A stretch of 64,000 nt of DNA. Origin: Planctomycetaceae bacterium (GTDB taxonomy: Bacteria > Planctomycetota > Phycisphaerae > UBA1845 > UTPLA1). Both the position numbers and the translations under genes were made by a program. The notes under the pieces were generated by a model. That model saw only the letters and a list, made by a program, of their open reading frames with translations, had not been told where the DNA came from and did not search any database. The DNA lies in contig WYBU01000059.1 in NCBI GenBank assembly GCA_011525745.1, positions 62,001 through 126,000 on the forward strand. Reading direction: 5' to 3'. Shown here piece by piece: positions 15,662-25,323 of this stretch. The first letter of the stretch is position 1; each line of letters opens with the position of its first letter.

Positions 15662-17731
15662 GTGCAGCGGGCATGGACGGGTCTGTTTGTGCTGTCGGCG
15701 CTGGTGCTGACGGCAAACGCTCAGGAGTCGGGTGGATCGAAGGCGGCGTCGCAAGGCTCCGGGCAGAGCGAAGCCAAACGCGCGGTCGATCAGCCCGCGA
15801 CGGAGAGCGAAACGGCGGTCAAGGCTCCGTCCACAGCAGAGCGCATCGCACGTCTGTCACGGGCCATCGAAGAGACCGACAAGCAACTCGGGGAACTTCG
15901 CGCCAAGCTCGACGATCCGGAAGGCGAGTACGCCCGGGCGGAGGCCGAATTCAAGAAACTGGATCGCGATCTCAAAGCGCGAGAAAGGGAACTTCAGAAG
16001 CTCGAAGAGGAACCGGACTCGGAACGGCGCAGCTCGATCGAGAAGGAGATCGAGAATCTGTCAGAGCAGCGCCGCTTGGCCAAGGATCGTTTCGATCTGG
16101 CGATCGAAGAGCGCCGCACGTTGCAGGAGCAGATCGGCTCGCTGGAAAACAAGCTCCTGCGGGACCGCGAAGCGCACAACCGTCTCATTAATCCGACAGC
16201 GTCGCAGCCGGCGCCGGCAAGTGCGCCGGCCGGCGCACCGCCATCCGGAAATGGAACCACGGAGCCAGCGGCCACGTCCGCCGCCGCGCCGCCCGTGGAA
16301 TCGACCGCCGCAGGGGCGCCGGCCGCGGGCGCGCCGCCGCCAGCCGCGCCGCCCGCACCTGAGTCGACAGGCGACGAGCGGAAGGGGGCGGCGCCGAGCG
16401 CGAAGCTGATTCAGGCGCAGGAGGAGGCCGAGAAGAAGGAGACTCAGGCGCGCGAGGCCGAGGCGCAAGTCAAGTCGATTACGGAACGCATGGACGCGCT
16501 GCGCACCAGCATCGATCTGGAGCGCAAGCAGTTGGAGACGGCGCGGAAAAAAGTCGAGAACGCGCGGGAGACCGAGACATCGCTGAGCGAGCAGGCCGAT
16601 CGGCGCTGGAACGAGGGGGCGCCGCAGGCGGAGTTACGTGAGCTGTGGACCAAGGTCTCCGAGGCGCGCGTGCGTCTGCGCGAAGGCCGCGAGGAAGTCG
16701 CCCGACATGCCGATCGCATCGACGTACTACAGGGCGAGCTGAGCGAGCTTCAGGCCGAGCAAATTGCGGCCCTGCAAGAAGCGCAGGAGCAGCGTGAGGC
16801 GGCGGAAGCGGCGCAGCAGCGCGTCCAGCAACTCGAAAGCCCCTTTTCGCCGCACAACATGCTCCAGTGGACGTTGGACCACGGTCCGCGTCTGCTGGGC
16901 ATCATCATCGGCACGTTCACGCTGCTGTGGCTCGCGCGGCTGGTCGACCGGCGGATGGTCCGTTTGATCGCCGGCCGGTCCGGACCGGGCAGCGCCGAAG
17001 AGAAAGAGAACCGGGCGCGGACGCTGGTCGCGGTGTTTCACAACCTCGCGACGGTTGTGATCTGCGTCGGCGGCGCACTGATGCTGCTGGCGGAAGTGGG
17101 GATGAACATTGTGCCGCTGATGGGGGGCGCCGCCGTCTTCGGCCTGGCGTTCGCGTTCGGCGCGCAGAACCTTATTCGAGACTATTTCTCCGGATTCATG
17201 ATCCTGATGGAGAACCAATACGGCATCAACGACGTGGTGCGCGTCGGCGATACCGCGGGACTGGTGGAGCGCATCACGCTGCGCATCACGGTGCTGCGCG
17301 ACCTGGAGGGCGCGGTGCACTTCATCCCCAACGGCCAGATATCGCAGGTGACGAACCTGACGCACGAGTGGTCGCGGGCGGTGTTCGACATCGGTGTCAG
17401 CTACGACAGCGACATCGACCTGGTCATCGGTACGGTGATGGAACTGGGACGCGAGCTGCGCGAGGACCCGCGGTTCCGCTTCCTGATCATCGACGACCTC
17501 GAGATGTTCGGCGTCGACGCCTTCGGCGATTCGGCCGTGATGATCAAGTTCGTCATCAAGACGCGGCCGATGAAGCAGTGGACCGTCAAGCGCGAAATGC
17601 TGCGACGCATCAAGAAGCGCTTCGATGAGCTGGGCATCGAGATTCCGTTCCCGCACCGGACGGTGTACCATCGGTACGTGGACGGTGGCGGCGCCGAATC
17701 CCTGTCGGCCGCGGCCGGTCGGCGCGGTTAG
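15662..17731 (+). CDS. MscS-type mechanosensitive channel with long periplasmic coiled coil
   Basis: Three GTG codons (15656, 15659, 15662) follow GGGAGGA at 15648-15654; the third gives the best spacing (7 bases) and is used here. The roughly 689-residue protein has a signal peptide (to about residue 20), heptad-rich coiled coils (about 60-185 and 260-385) split by a Pro/Ala linker, then three membrane helices. The last is the Gly/Ala pore helix LMGGAAVFGLAFAFGAQNLI, followed by the MscS beta domain (FIPNGQISQVTNLT) and C-terminal alpha/beta domain. Channels of this class release solutes when membrane tension rises after osmotic downshift. The periplasmic coiled coil recalls MscK/YbiO-type members. 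The gene stands alone. Confidence 0.88.
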   Translation: MQRAWTGLFVLSALVLTANAQESGGSKAASQGSGQSEAKRAVDQPATESETAVKAPSTAERIARLSRAIEETDKQLGELRAKLDDPEGEYARAEAEFKKLDRDLKARERELQKLEEEPDSERRSSIEKEIENLSEQRRLAKDRFDLAIEERRTLQEQIGSLENKLLRDREAHNRLINPTASQPAPASAPAGAPPSGNGTTEPAATSAAAPPVESTAAGAPAAGAPPPAAPPAPESTGDERKGAAPSAKLIQAQEEAEKKETQAREAEAQVKSITERMDALRTSIDLERKQLETARKKVENARETETSLSEQADRRWNEGAPQAELRELWTKVSEARVRLREGREEVARHADRIDVLQGELSELQAEQIAALQEAQEQREAAEAAQQRVQQLESPFSPHNMLQWTLDHGPRLLGIIIGTFTLLWLARLVDRRMVRLIAGRSGPGSAEEKENRARTLVAVFHNLATVVICVGGALMLLAEVGMNIVPLMGGAAVFGLAFAFGAQNLIRDYFSGFMILMENQYGINDVVRVGDTAGLVERITLRITVLRDLEGAVHFIPNGQISQVTNLTHEWSRAVFDIGVSYDSDIDLVIGTVMELGRELREDPRFRFLIIDDLEMFGVDAFGDSAVMIKFVIKTRPMKQWTVKREMLRRIKKRFDELGIEIPFPHRTVYHRYVDGGGAESLSAAAGRRG

Positions 17732-17959
17732 GCGCCAGAGGCTCGTCCGGGCGCCTGCATAGGCAGCGCTTATGAGTCCGGACGGCCTCCAGTTCGGACG
17801 CACCGTCCTTCTTCCGTATCTGGGCGTCGACCGAACGCGGAAAACGGGTTGTCGGACGCGCTACAACATGGCGGTGTGGTCGCAGGAGCACGCCGTTTGG
17901 TTGTCGGCAAACCGACCGATCTGTTCGTGCGGTGAAAACGGCTGTGGTAAAAGTCTGAC

Positions 17960-19357
17960 ATGAATCGTCCAAGCGAATCGGTGGATGGAGGGGCCGCCTC
18001 GGGGGCGACGGGCCGCGCCGCGCCGCCGGAGCCTCCCCAACGCAGCGATCCGGACCCGGCCATGATGAGGCACCGCGTCAGCCTGAACATGAACGTGCGC
18101 GGCATGAGCCAGTCGGCGACGCTGGCCATCAAGGACAAGTGCCGGGCGCTTCGGCAGGAAGGCCGGCACGTTTATGACCTGGGGCTGGGGCAGTCGCCGT
18201 TTCCGGTTCCCGCTTCGGTGGTCGAGGCGCTGAGGCTCAACGCGCCTGAAAAGGACTATCTGCCGGTGCGCGGACTGCCCGCGCTGCGCGAGGCGGTGGC
18301 GGAGTTTCACAATCGCACCGAGGGCGTTGATCGCAGCCCGGAGCACGTGCTGGTGGGTCCCGGTTCCAAGGAGTTGATGTTCCTTCTCCAGCTCGTCTTC
18401 TACGGCGAGATCGTGCTGCCCACGCCCTGCTGGGTGACGTATCTGCCGCAGGCGCGGATCATCGGTCGGACGCTGAGCTTCGTGCATTCGTCATTCGAGT
18501 CGGACTGGAAGATCTCGGCCGAGCGGCTTCAGGAAGCGCTGGAGCTGACCAACGACGAAGGCCGTCCGCGGCTGCTGGTGCTTAACTACCCCAGCAACCC
18601 GGTCGGCAATACCTACACGGTGGGCGAGTTGATCGCGCTGACGCAGGTCGCGCGGCGATTCGGGCTGCTGGTGCTTTCGGACGAAATCTACGGGCAACTT
18701 CAGTACGACGGCGGGCACGTGTCGATCGCGCGCTTCTATCCCGAGGGTACGATCCTCAGTTCCGGCCTGTCGAAATGGTGCGGCGCGGGCGGCTGGCGGC
18801 TGGGGACGTTCACGTTCCCGCCGCACCTGGACTGGCTGCTGAACGCCATGGCCGCCGTGGCCAGCGAGACCTACACGTCGGTCAGCGCGCCAATCCAGTA
18901 CGCGGCGGTGCAGGCGTTCAAGTGCGGCGTCGACATTCAGCGCTATCTGTGGCATGCGCGGCGCGTATTGAAGGCCCTGGGCGTGCGATGTGCGCAGACG
19001 CTCCGCTCGGCCGGCATCGCGGTGCGCGACCCGGTGGGCGCGTTCTATCTCTTTCCGGATTTCACTCCGCTGACCGAGCCGCTCAAGGCACGCGGCATCC
19101 GCGACGGCGCGACGTTGTGTCATCGACTGCTGAACGAGGCCGGCGTGGCCATGTTGCCCGGATCGTCATTTGCCCGGTCGCGTGGCGAGCTGACGGCGCG
19201 GATGGCCTTCGTGGATTTCGACGGCGGCGCGGCGTTGGCGGCGAGCGAGAACATACCGCTCGATCAGGAGTTGCCGGGCGATTTCCTGAATCAGTACTGC
19301 CGCAACGTGCTCGAGGGCGTGGCGCGGACGGCCGAATGGGTCGCGGCGATCAAGTAG
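17960..19357 (+). CDS. PLP-dependent aminotransferase, class I/II
   Basis: The 465-residue fold-type I aminotransferase has NYPSNPVGN (substrate/PLP loop), LSDEIYGQL (Asp and Tyr contacting PLP) and the Schiff-base lysine in SSGLSKWCGAGGWRLG. About 35 residues precede the usual start of the domain, so ATG at 18063 (MMRHRVSLNMN) is an alternative start; neither has a clear ribosome site. The family transfers an amino group between an amino acid and a 2-oxo acid. An aspartate-aminotransferase-like role is reasonable, but no neighbour supports a particular pathway. Confidence 0.85.
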   Translation: MNRPSESVDGGAASGATGRAAPPEPPQRSDPDPAMMRHRVSLNMNVRGMSQSATLAIKDKCRALRQEGRHVYDLGLGQSPFPVPASVVEALRLNAPEKDYLPVRGLPALREAVAEFHNRTEGVDRSPEHVLVGPGSKELMFLLQLVFYGEIVLPTPCWVTYLPQARIIGRTLSFVHSSFESDWKISAERLQEALELTNDEGRPRLLVLNYPSNPVGNTYTVGELIALTQVARRFGLLVLSDEIYGQLQYDGGHVSIARFYPEGTILSSGLSKWCGAGGWRLGTFTFPPHLDWLLNAMAAVASETYTSVSAPIQYAAVQAFKCGVDIQRYLWHARRVLKALGVRCAQTLRSAGIAVRDPVGAFYLFPDFTPLTEPLKARGIRDGATLCHRLLNEAGVAMLPGSSFARSRGELTARMAFVDFDGGAALAASENIPLDQELPGDFLNQYCRNVLEGVARTAEWVAAIK

Positions 19358-19481
19358 AACAGCAGGACCGAAAGCGTCGAAACAGAGGGCACGGCGCAGA
19401 CTGCGCCCGCAAGCCAGTTTGTGACTAAAAAAGGTACGAAGGCGTCCCCGCGAAGGCGGGGAAGGCACGAAGAGGAAGAAG

Positions 19482-19634
19482 TAAGGAGTCGCGCACAAAT
19501 AACCAGAACGATTGTGCTGGGGGGTACGGGCATCTTGCGATTGTTCTGGGTGGTACGGGCATCTTGCCCGTTCCGGACGAGCGGGACGCCCGTACCACCC
19601 CTCTACGATTCGTTCACCTTATTCCCGCGCGATG
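19482..19634 (-). repeat. Dispersed repeat family A, copy 3 (153 bp, inverted)
   Basis: Read on the minus strand it starts CATCGCGCGGGAATA and ends GTGCGCGACTCCTTA, like the other copies. It contains two copies of the GGTACGGGCATCTTGC hairpin unit; the outer one has lost 6 bp. The length equals the 124-bp core plus one 35-bp unit minus 6 bp. The flanks (19358-19904) hold no gene, only a CCCGCGAAGGCGGGGAAGG block and a run of GCTGACGGCTGACGGCTTA-type short repeats. Confidence 0.8.
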
Positions 19635-19904
19635 CCTCAGCGACGATGCGGCCTCGGCGCGGTTTTGGGTAGCGGCCCACGTGCAGACGCGGGAGCGACG
19701 GGCCGCATGACGCGTGACATTGTTCGACCGGCGGCCCAGGATTCGCGCGTCCATGCCGTCCATCGGGTCCATTGCGTCCACGTTCACGCAGCGGCGTAAG
19801 TTCCCCGGAAAACGGGACTCCCACCTGCGCGGGAATAAAGGTTTTTGGCTGATCGCTGACGGCTGACGGCTTATGGCGTACGGCCTACGGCTTACGGCTG
19901 CTCG

Positions 19905-20126
19905 CTATTCCCCCTTCGCGTCTCGGTATTCTTCCAGCCACGCCATCTGAATTGCCTCCAGTTTCGCCTCGTTCGAGGCTTTGGGATCGTCTCCGAATTC
20001 GGGCAGCGCGACGACCCAGGCGTGCAGGTCGGTGAAGCGGACGGTCAGCGGGTCGAGGTCCGGGTGCGCCTCGCGCAGCAACAGGGCGATGTCTTCGCTG
20101 TCGGTCCATTTGAGTTTGCCGGCCAT
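19905..20126 (-). CDS. iscX: IscX (YfhJ-type) iron-sulfur assembly regulator
   Basis: This 73-residue acidic protein matches IscX along its whole length: [12 protein letters not shown], then [18 protein letters not shown] and [20 protein letters not shown]. IscX binds the cysteine desulfurase IscS and iron, and tunes Fe-S cluster assembly; in E. coli it ends the isc operon. Here it stands alone, with repeat-rich DNA on both sides and no iscS, iscU, hscA or fdx nearby. The call rests on strong similarity over a short protein. Confidence 0.93.
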   Translation of the reverse strand: MAGKLKWTDSEDIALLLREAHPDLDPLTVRFTDLHAWVVALPEFGDDPKASNEAKLEAIQMAWLEEYRDAKGE

Positions 20127-20216
20127 GCTTTCTCCAATTCCCGAGGCATTGTAGCGTGCAACCGCGGCGAGCGAACTGTTGCGTCGCTTGATGGCATGAC
20201 CACGCGCGGGCGTTTC

Positions 20217-20293
20217 AACACGGCCAGGCCCTCGCGAACGGCTTTTTTTTTCACGTCACGAACACGTTATCCGCGCAAGGGCTTGACCGGGCC
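20217..20293 (+). repeat. Dispersed repeat family B, copy 2
   Basis: It runs from CAACACGGCCAGGCCCTCGC, through a T-rich patch in its middle, to GCGCAAGGGCTTGACCGGGC. The outer parts match 27150-27233; the middle is diverged. It lies in the 378-bp gap between iscX and the porin gene, which otherwise shows no gene. Confidence 0.6.
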
Positions 20294-20504
20294 ACCCGCC
20301 AATAGGGCGTGGCCATGCGTACGGTGCGAATAACCGTTCCGCCCCCAGGCGATTCTCGTCCCGGAACGAATGACGTTTTCGTGTCATTCTTCGGAGCACG
20401 ACGAATTTCGATGAACCGTAGGCAGGCGTGTTTCACCGAACCTCGCCCACGCCGAATCTGCGCGGTGACAAAACGTCCGTCCGCCGCCTGGAGAACGCGC
20501 ACGC

Positions 20505-21770
20505 ATGTATCCGCATTGTCTCAACCGGCGGACATGGCGCGGCGCGGCGCCGGCGCTGCTGATGTTCGCGGGGGCTTTTGCATGTCCGGTTCACGCCAGC
20601 AACGGCGTCGAGGCGACCGGCATCGGCCTGGCCGCCCGCTCCCGCGGCGGCGCGGACGTGGCGGTGGGCGATTCGGCCCTGTCGCAAATCGCGAATCCCG
20701 CGACGCTGTCACTGACGCCGGTGGGGGAGCACCGCCTGGATTTCGCGGGAAAGCTGGTGTTTCCGTCGGCAAGCTGGAGCGGTCCGCTGGACAGCGCCGA
20801 CTCGACGCGCCGCCTGGTTCCGCTGCTCGACATGGCGTACGCCGAAGCGATCGACCGCAACTGGAGCTGGGGGATCGCGGTTCACACCAAGAGCGGGCTG
20901 TCATCGCAGTACAACTATCGGCCTCTCATGATGCCGTGGACCGAGCACCGCGTTGGCGCCGACGCCAAGAACCTGGGCGCCTATTTCGATACGGCCTATC
21001 GCGTCAGCGACCGGCTGTCGCTGGGCGTGGGCGGGCGGGCCGAGTTCATAACCGCCGAGTTCCGCGCGCCCTTCGGTCCGGCCGACGTGAAGTTCGGCCG
21101 CGGCTGCGCGTACGGCGGCGGATTTCAACTCGGACTGCTTTACAAGCCGCGCGACGACCTGAGCTTCGGCCTGGCGTATCGCTCGCCGACGTGGTGCACC
21201 GACATCAGCGGCGGCGAAGTCCAGGCGTCGCTTTTCGGCCTGCCGGCCGTGCCGATCGGGGCGGGGAACATCGACGACATCAAGTTGCCGCAGCGTGTTT
21301 CGGGCGGCGTGGCCTGGGACGTGACGGATCGGCTGAAGCTGGTGGGCGAGGTGCGCTGGATCAATTACGCGAACAGCACGTGGAACGACATGACGATCGC
21401 GATTTCGGGGCCGATCGATGCGCGCGTGCCGCTGCCGCTGGGTTACGGAGATCAGTGGGTGTTCATCGTGGGAGCGGAGTACAAGCTGGACGAGCACTGG
21501 ACGCTGGGCGCGGGATACAACCACGGCACGAACGCGATGCGTTCGTCGCATCTGTTGCCGATCGGATCAATTCTGGCGCGCGATCACGTGAGCGTGGGAC
21601 TGCGATACGCACGCGACAACTGGTGGGTAGGCGGCGGCTACATCCTGGCATTAAGCGAGCATATGTCCGGCGGTGGGCGCAGCCGGATTCCGCTGGGCGT
21701 CGATTACGCGTTAGGCGAAGTGGAGCAGACACAACATGCGTTGACGTTCGGATTCGGATTTTCATGGTGA
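20505..21770 (+). CDS. FadL/OmpP1/TodX-type outer-membrane transport protein
   Basis: The 421-residue protein has a signal peptide (residues 1 to about 31, ending CPVHA) and then the FadL-type N-terminus NGVEATGIGLAARSRGGADVA with SQIANPATLS, the hatch-domain signature. Alternating-hydrophobicity beta strands continue to a C-terminal aromatic (GFGFSW), typical of outer-membrane barrels. The family admits long-chain fatty acids or aromatic hydrocarbons by lateral diffusion. The gene ends only 3 bp before a hybrid histidine kinase and is almost certainly co-transcribed with it. The substrate is unknown. Confidence 0.87.
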   Translation: MYPHCLNRRTWRGAAPALLMFAGAFACPVHASNGVEATGIGLAARSRGGADVAVGDSALSQIANPATLSLTPVGEHRLDFAGKLVFPSASWSGPLDSADSTRRLVPLLDMAYAEAIDRNWSWGIAVHTKSGLSSQYNYRPLMMPWTEHRVGADAKNLGAYFDTAYRVSDRLSLGVGGRAEFITAEFRAPFGPADVKFGRGCAYGGGFQLGLLYKPRDDLSFGLAYRSPTWCTDISGGEVQASLFGLPAVPIGAGNIDDIKLPQRVSGGVAWDVTDRLKLVGEVRWINYANSTWNDMTIAISGPIDARVPLPLGYGDQWVFIVGAEYKLDEHWTLGAGYNHGTNAMRSSHLLPIGSILARDHVSVGLRYARDNWWVGGGYILALSEHMSGGGRSRIPLGVDYALGEVEQTQHALTFGFGFSW

Positions 21771-21773
21771 TGT

Positions 21774-23654
21774 ATGACGATGCGTGGAACGTTTCGAAAC
21801 GTGCTGTTGCGGTTCATCGACGTCTTCGTTCCGCCATCGGTGTCGCTGAAAGGCGAGGAAGACGTGCGCCGCTGTCGTGTCGTCATCTCGTTCGCGTTTG
21901 CGCTGATGGTCTGGGGGCCGGCGTATGCGTACCTGTATGCGTTTCACCTCTCGTGCAGCGATGGGGCTTGGACGCTCCTTGCGGGCACCGCCATGGCGCC
22001 GCTGACGGCAGTTCTCGTGCAAATCACCGGATCGTATGTGCTTTGCGGGAACCTGGTCTGTTTCGGAATGGCATTGGTGCTGGTGTCGCTTTCGTTAATC
22101 ACCGGCGGACACGACTCGCCCACGAGCATCTGGCTCGCGGTGATTCCCATGCTGGCGACGTGCCTGGTCGGCGTGCGGACCGGCATTGCATGGGCGATCG
22201 TTTCGTGCGGCGTCATCATCGAGTTCTTCACGTTCGACGGCTTCGGACTGCCGGTCGCGCAGATATTGTCGCACGAGCAATTGGACCTCTTGTGGTTCTT
22301 GAGCAGCGTATCGCTGTGCTGCTTCCTGCTGTCGGTCGCCTACCTGTACGAGATGCTCAAGGACAAGGCGCTGAAACGGGTGGCGGAAACAAACGCGGAA
22401 CTGGCGACGACCAACGTCGACTTGATGCGTGCCAAGGAGGCGGCGGAATCCAGCAATCGCGCCAAGTCGGAGTTCCTGGCCAACATGAGCCACGAAATCC
22501 GCACGCCCATGACGTCGATCCTGGGCTATACCGAAATGCTGCTCGATCCGACCCTCGATCCCAGTGAGGCGTATCAGGCCGTCGCAACAATCCGCCGCAA
22601 CAGCGAGCACCTGCTGCGCTTGATCAACGACATCCTGGACCTGTCGCGGATCGAGGCCAACCGGCTGGAGGTGGAGCGCGTCCCCTGTTCGATCGCAACG
22701 CTGCTCGCGGAGGTAGAGTCGTTTATGCGCCCGCGGGCCGACGCCAAACGACTGGAACTTCGCATCGTCACGATCGGCCCGCTGCCCGAGCGGATCGACA
22801 CCGATCCGACGCGTTTGCGGCAAATCCTGCTGAATCTGGTCGGCAACGCGATCAAGTTCACGCAAGACGGCGGCGTCACGCTGGAAGCGCGTCAGGTTCC
22901 GGTGAATGGCGGCTGCGGCCTGCAATTCGACGTCGTGGATACCGGCATCGGGATGAGCGACAAACAGTCGGAGGGAATCTTTGATCCCTTCGTGCAGGGG
23001 GACAGTTCGGTGACGCGCCGTTACGGCGGGTCGGGGCTGGGGCTGGCCATCAGCCGTCGGCTCGCGCGGCTGCTGGGCGGCGACGTCGTGCTGCTGCGGT
23101 CCGAACCGGACCGCGGCACGACGTTTCGGTTCAGACTGCCGTGCAAGGATGCCATGCCGGTCCCAGCCGGCGTGCCGACACGTTTGTCACAGGGCGCTCT
23201 TTCAGATCCGGCCGCACCGGGTTTTCCGCAGTTGCGGCCACTGTCCGAAATGCGCGTGCTGCTGGCGGAAGACGGGCCGGACAATCAGCGGCTGATCGCG
23301 ACGATTCTTCAGAAGTCGGGCGCGACGGTGGACGTGGTGGACAACGGCCGGCATGCGGTCGAGAAGGCGCTGGAGGCCGATGTGCGCGGCGCGCCGTACC
23401 ACGTGATATTGATGGACATGCAGATGCCGGTGATGGACGGCTACGGCGCGACGGCCGTTCTTCGGCGTCGCGGGTACGCGCGGCCGATCGTCGCGCTGAC
23501 GGCGCACGCGATGGACGAGGACCGCGAGCGTTGCATTCGGGCCGGCTGCACGGACTACGCGGCCAAGCCGATTTCCCGCGCACTGCTGATCCGGCTGGTG
23601 CACAAGTATCGCCCGTCGCGGCGACGATCGAATGCGCCGGCGGCCGCGAAGTGA
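21774..23654 (+). CDS. Hybrid histidine kinase with membrane sensor and receiver
   Basis: The 626-residue protein has about six membrane helices (roughly 37-195) with no large periplasmic loop, then a short coiled coil. A HisKA domain follows with phospho-acceptor His240 ([13 protein letters not shown]). The ATPase domain has its N box (LVGNAIKFT), G1 (VVDTGIGM) and G2 ([14 protein letters not shown]). The receiver (about 490-610) has [10 protein letters not shown], phospho-acceptor Asp in [12 protein letters not shown], the Thr in VALTAHA and the Lys in AAKPIS. No separate output regulator is adjacent. Its start lies 3 bp after the porin stop, so it probably senses the membrane state or the compound that porin admits. 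ATG at 21780 is an alternative start. Confidence 0.9.
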   Translation: MTMRGTFRNVLLRFIDVFVPPSVSLKGEEDVRRCRVVISFAFALMVWGPAYAYLYAFHLSCSDGAWTLLAGTAMAPLTAVLVQITGSYVLCGNLVCFGMALVLVSLSLITGGHDSPTSIWLAVIPMLATCLVGVRTGIAWAIVSCGVIIEFFTFDGFGLPVAQILSHEQLDLLWFLSSVSLCCFLLSVAYLYEMLKDKALKRVAETNAELATTNVDLMRAKEAAESSNRAKSEFLANMSHEIRTPMTSILGYTEMLLDPTLDPSEAYQAVATIRRNSEHLLRLINDILDLSRIEANRLEVERVPCSIATLLAEVESFMRPRADAKRLELRIVTIGPLPERIDTDPTRLRQILLNLVGNAIKFTQDGGVTLEARQVPVNGGCGLQFDVVDTGIGMSDKQSEGIFDPFVQGDSSVTRRYGGSGLGLAISRRLARLLGGDVVLLRSEPDRGTTFRFRLPCKDAMPVPAGVPTRLSQGALSDPAAPGFPQLRPLSEMRVLLAEDGPDNQRLIATILQKSGATVDVVDNGRHAVEKALEADVRGAPYHVILMDMQMPVMDGYGATAVLRRRGYARPIVALTAHAMDEDRERCIRAGCTDYAAKPISRALLIRLVHKYRPSRRRSNAPAAAK

Positions 23655-23805
23655 GCAGGTGCCGGCCTGGTCCGAGCCGCAAGCGCCATCGCTGCGGTTG
23701 CGTCACGGTTTGCGGGCGTCCCCGGCGCTTGGGCTTGGGGCTCGGATCTGGCGCGCCGCCGTTTTGCCGTGGGGCACGCGATGATGAAGCGCGCACCGGC
23801 GCAGT

Positions 23806-25002
23806 TCACCCCACCTCGACCGGCTGGAGAGCGCGGGCCCGGCTGCTGATGTTGTCCAGCACGTTCATGAAGTTGATGTAGCTGTCGTAGGGCGATTCGT
23901 AGGGATTGAAATACTTGTGCACGTCGCCGTCGGCGAAGTACTTGGTGCACATGTAGTAGAAATGGTCCGACGTTTGCAGCCGTCGCCAGTCGTTCAGCAG
24001 TTCCGCGTCGCCGGCGGCCTGGACCATGCCCTCGATGCGGTAGATTTCGTTCAGCGCGTTGGACTGCATGGCGTTGCCCAGCCACGCGGACAGATCGCGC
24101 TCGGTGTCGGCCCACGAGATGAAGTGCGGCACGTCGTATTCGCCGGCCGGCGGATAGGTGTCGATCACTTCCGACGGCGTCTTGAAATCGTTGTCGCGAT
24201 AGCGCATGACCGCGCCGGGAAGATGATACATGAAGTCGAAAATGCCCGTCTCGGCCCACTGGTGCTCGCCGAACGTCTCGTAGTCCATAAACAGATTGAC
24301 CGTGAAGCCGTTGCCGTTGACCTGGTTGACCCAGTGCGCGAACTTGTCGGCGGTCAACGGCCATTCGGCCCAGGCGCGATTGCCGAAGCGAAACGCGATG
24401 TCGTCCGACAGCCGGTAATTCTTCAGCAGCAGCGACACGCTGGGGCACGCCGGCGGCCGGTAGAGGAACGTGGGCGAACGATAGCCCAGCAGGTGGTCGG
24501 CCCCCTCGCAGAGCACGCCCTTGTAGCCGAGTTGGGCAGCCATGTGGGCGACGTCGTTATTGTAGATCAGCTCGGTGTTGCGGAAGACCGACGGCCGCAG
24601 GCCGAAGAGGTCCATGAGGCGTCGGCGGTGCAGGGCGACCTGCGCGCAGAACTCGTCGCGCGAATAGAGGAAGCCGAGGCTGTGATAATAGGTTTCCGAC
24701 AAGAACTCAACGCAGCCGGTGTCGGCCAGGCGCCGGAACGTGTCGATGACCTCGGGGCAGTACTGCTCGAATTGATCGAGGGCAACTCCGGTGACCGAGT
24801 AACTGATGCGAAAGCGGCCTTCGTGCATGCGGATGAGGTCGAGCATCAGGTGATTGGCCGGCAGGTAGCATTTGCGGGCGACTTTGCGACAGATTTCGGC
24901 GTTGTGCGCGTCGTCGAAATAGCGATGGTCGACGTCGAAAACGCTGTAGCGCCGCAGACGAAACGGCTGATGCACTTGAAAATAGAAACAGACAGAGGCC
25001 AT
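23806..25002 (-). CDS. Glycoside hydrolase family 57 (alpha-amylase/4-alpha-glucanotransferase type)
   Basis: The 398-residue cytoplasmic protein begins with the GH57 motif 1 (FYFQVHQPFRLRR). The nucleophile region is FRNTELIYNND (Glu) and the acid/base Asp lies in LFMDYETFGEHQW; SVTG and FLSETYYHSLGFL are further family elements. Members hydrolyse or transfer alpha-glucans while retaining anomeric configuration. The protein matches the short bacterial GH57 amylase type found near glycogen genes, but no other glycogen gene is adjacent here. The exact activity (amylase, branching or transferase) cannot be read from sequence alone. Confidence 0.9.
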   Translation of the reverse strand: MASVCFYFQVHQPFRLRRYSVFDVDHRYFDDAHNAEICRKVARKCYLPANHLMLDLIRMHEGRFRISYSVTGVALDQFEQYCPEVIDTFRRLADTGCVEFLSETYYHSLGFLYSRDEFCAQVALHRRRLMDLFGLRPSVFRNTELIYNNDVAHMAAQLGYKGVLCEGADHLLGYRSPTFLYRPPACPSVSLLLKNYRLSDDIAFRFGNRAWAEWPLTADKFAHWVNQVNGNGFTVNLFMDYETFGEHQWAETGIFDFMYHLPGAVMRYRDNDFKTPSEVIDTYPPAGEYDVPHFISWADTERDLSAWLGNAMQSNALNEIYRIEGMVQAAGDAELLNDWRRLQTSDHFYYMCTKYFADGDVHKYFNPYESPYDSYINFMNVLDNISSRARALQPVEVG

Positions 25003-25323
25003 GAGATCGCCGTCTCCGCACTACAAATGCCGACTTTTTCGCTCCCGCGACGTTTCTCCGCCGCCGCGCCGCCCAACTCACGGCGGTGCTGCAATTGACG
25101 GGCACTCGCCCCGCAGATCTTTTTTTCCCTCCATCGCGTTCCGCTGTTCCCCGTTCCCTTCACGCTCCCCGTCGCGATTTCGCGCCTTCGGGCCTTTTCC
25201 CATCCCAAATTGAGCTGCCGGCGCGGCCCGCGCTGTGAAGTACCGCCGCGATTATAGTTGCGCCGGTGAATTCATGCGAAGCGCCTCGTTGCCCCGGCTG
25301 CGCCGCGTCACAATAATGTCGAT
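25003..25323. other. Divergent intergenic region
   Basis: This 321-bp gap lies between the GH57 gene and the TPR operon, which read away from each other. It contains a pyrimidine-rich stretch and no recognised repeat, RNA or consensus promoter. Confidence 0.35.

Noticed and set aside
17730-17756. Terminator after the MscS-type gene
   Set aside because: AGGCGCC and GGCGCCT form a hairpin, but the loop is 13 bases and no T-run follows, so an intrinsic terminator is not supported.
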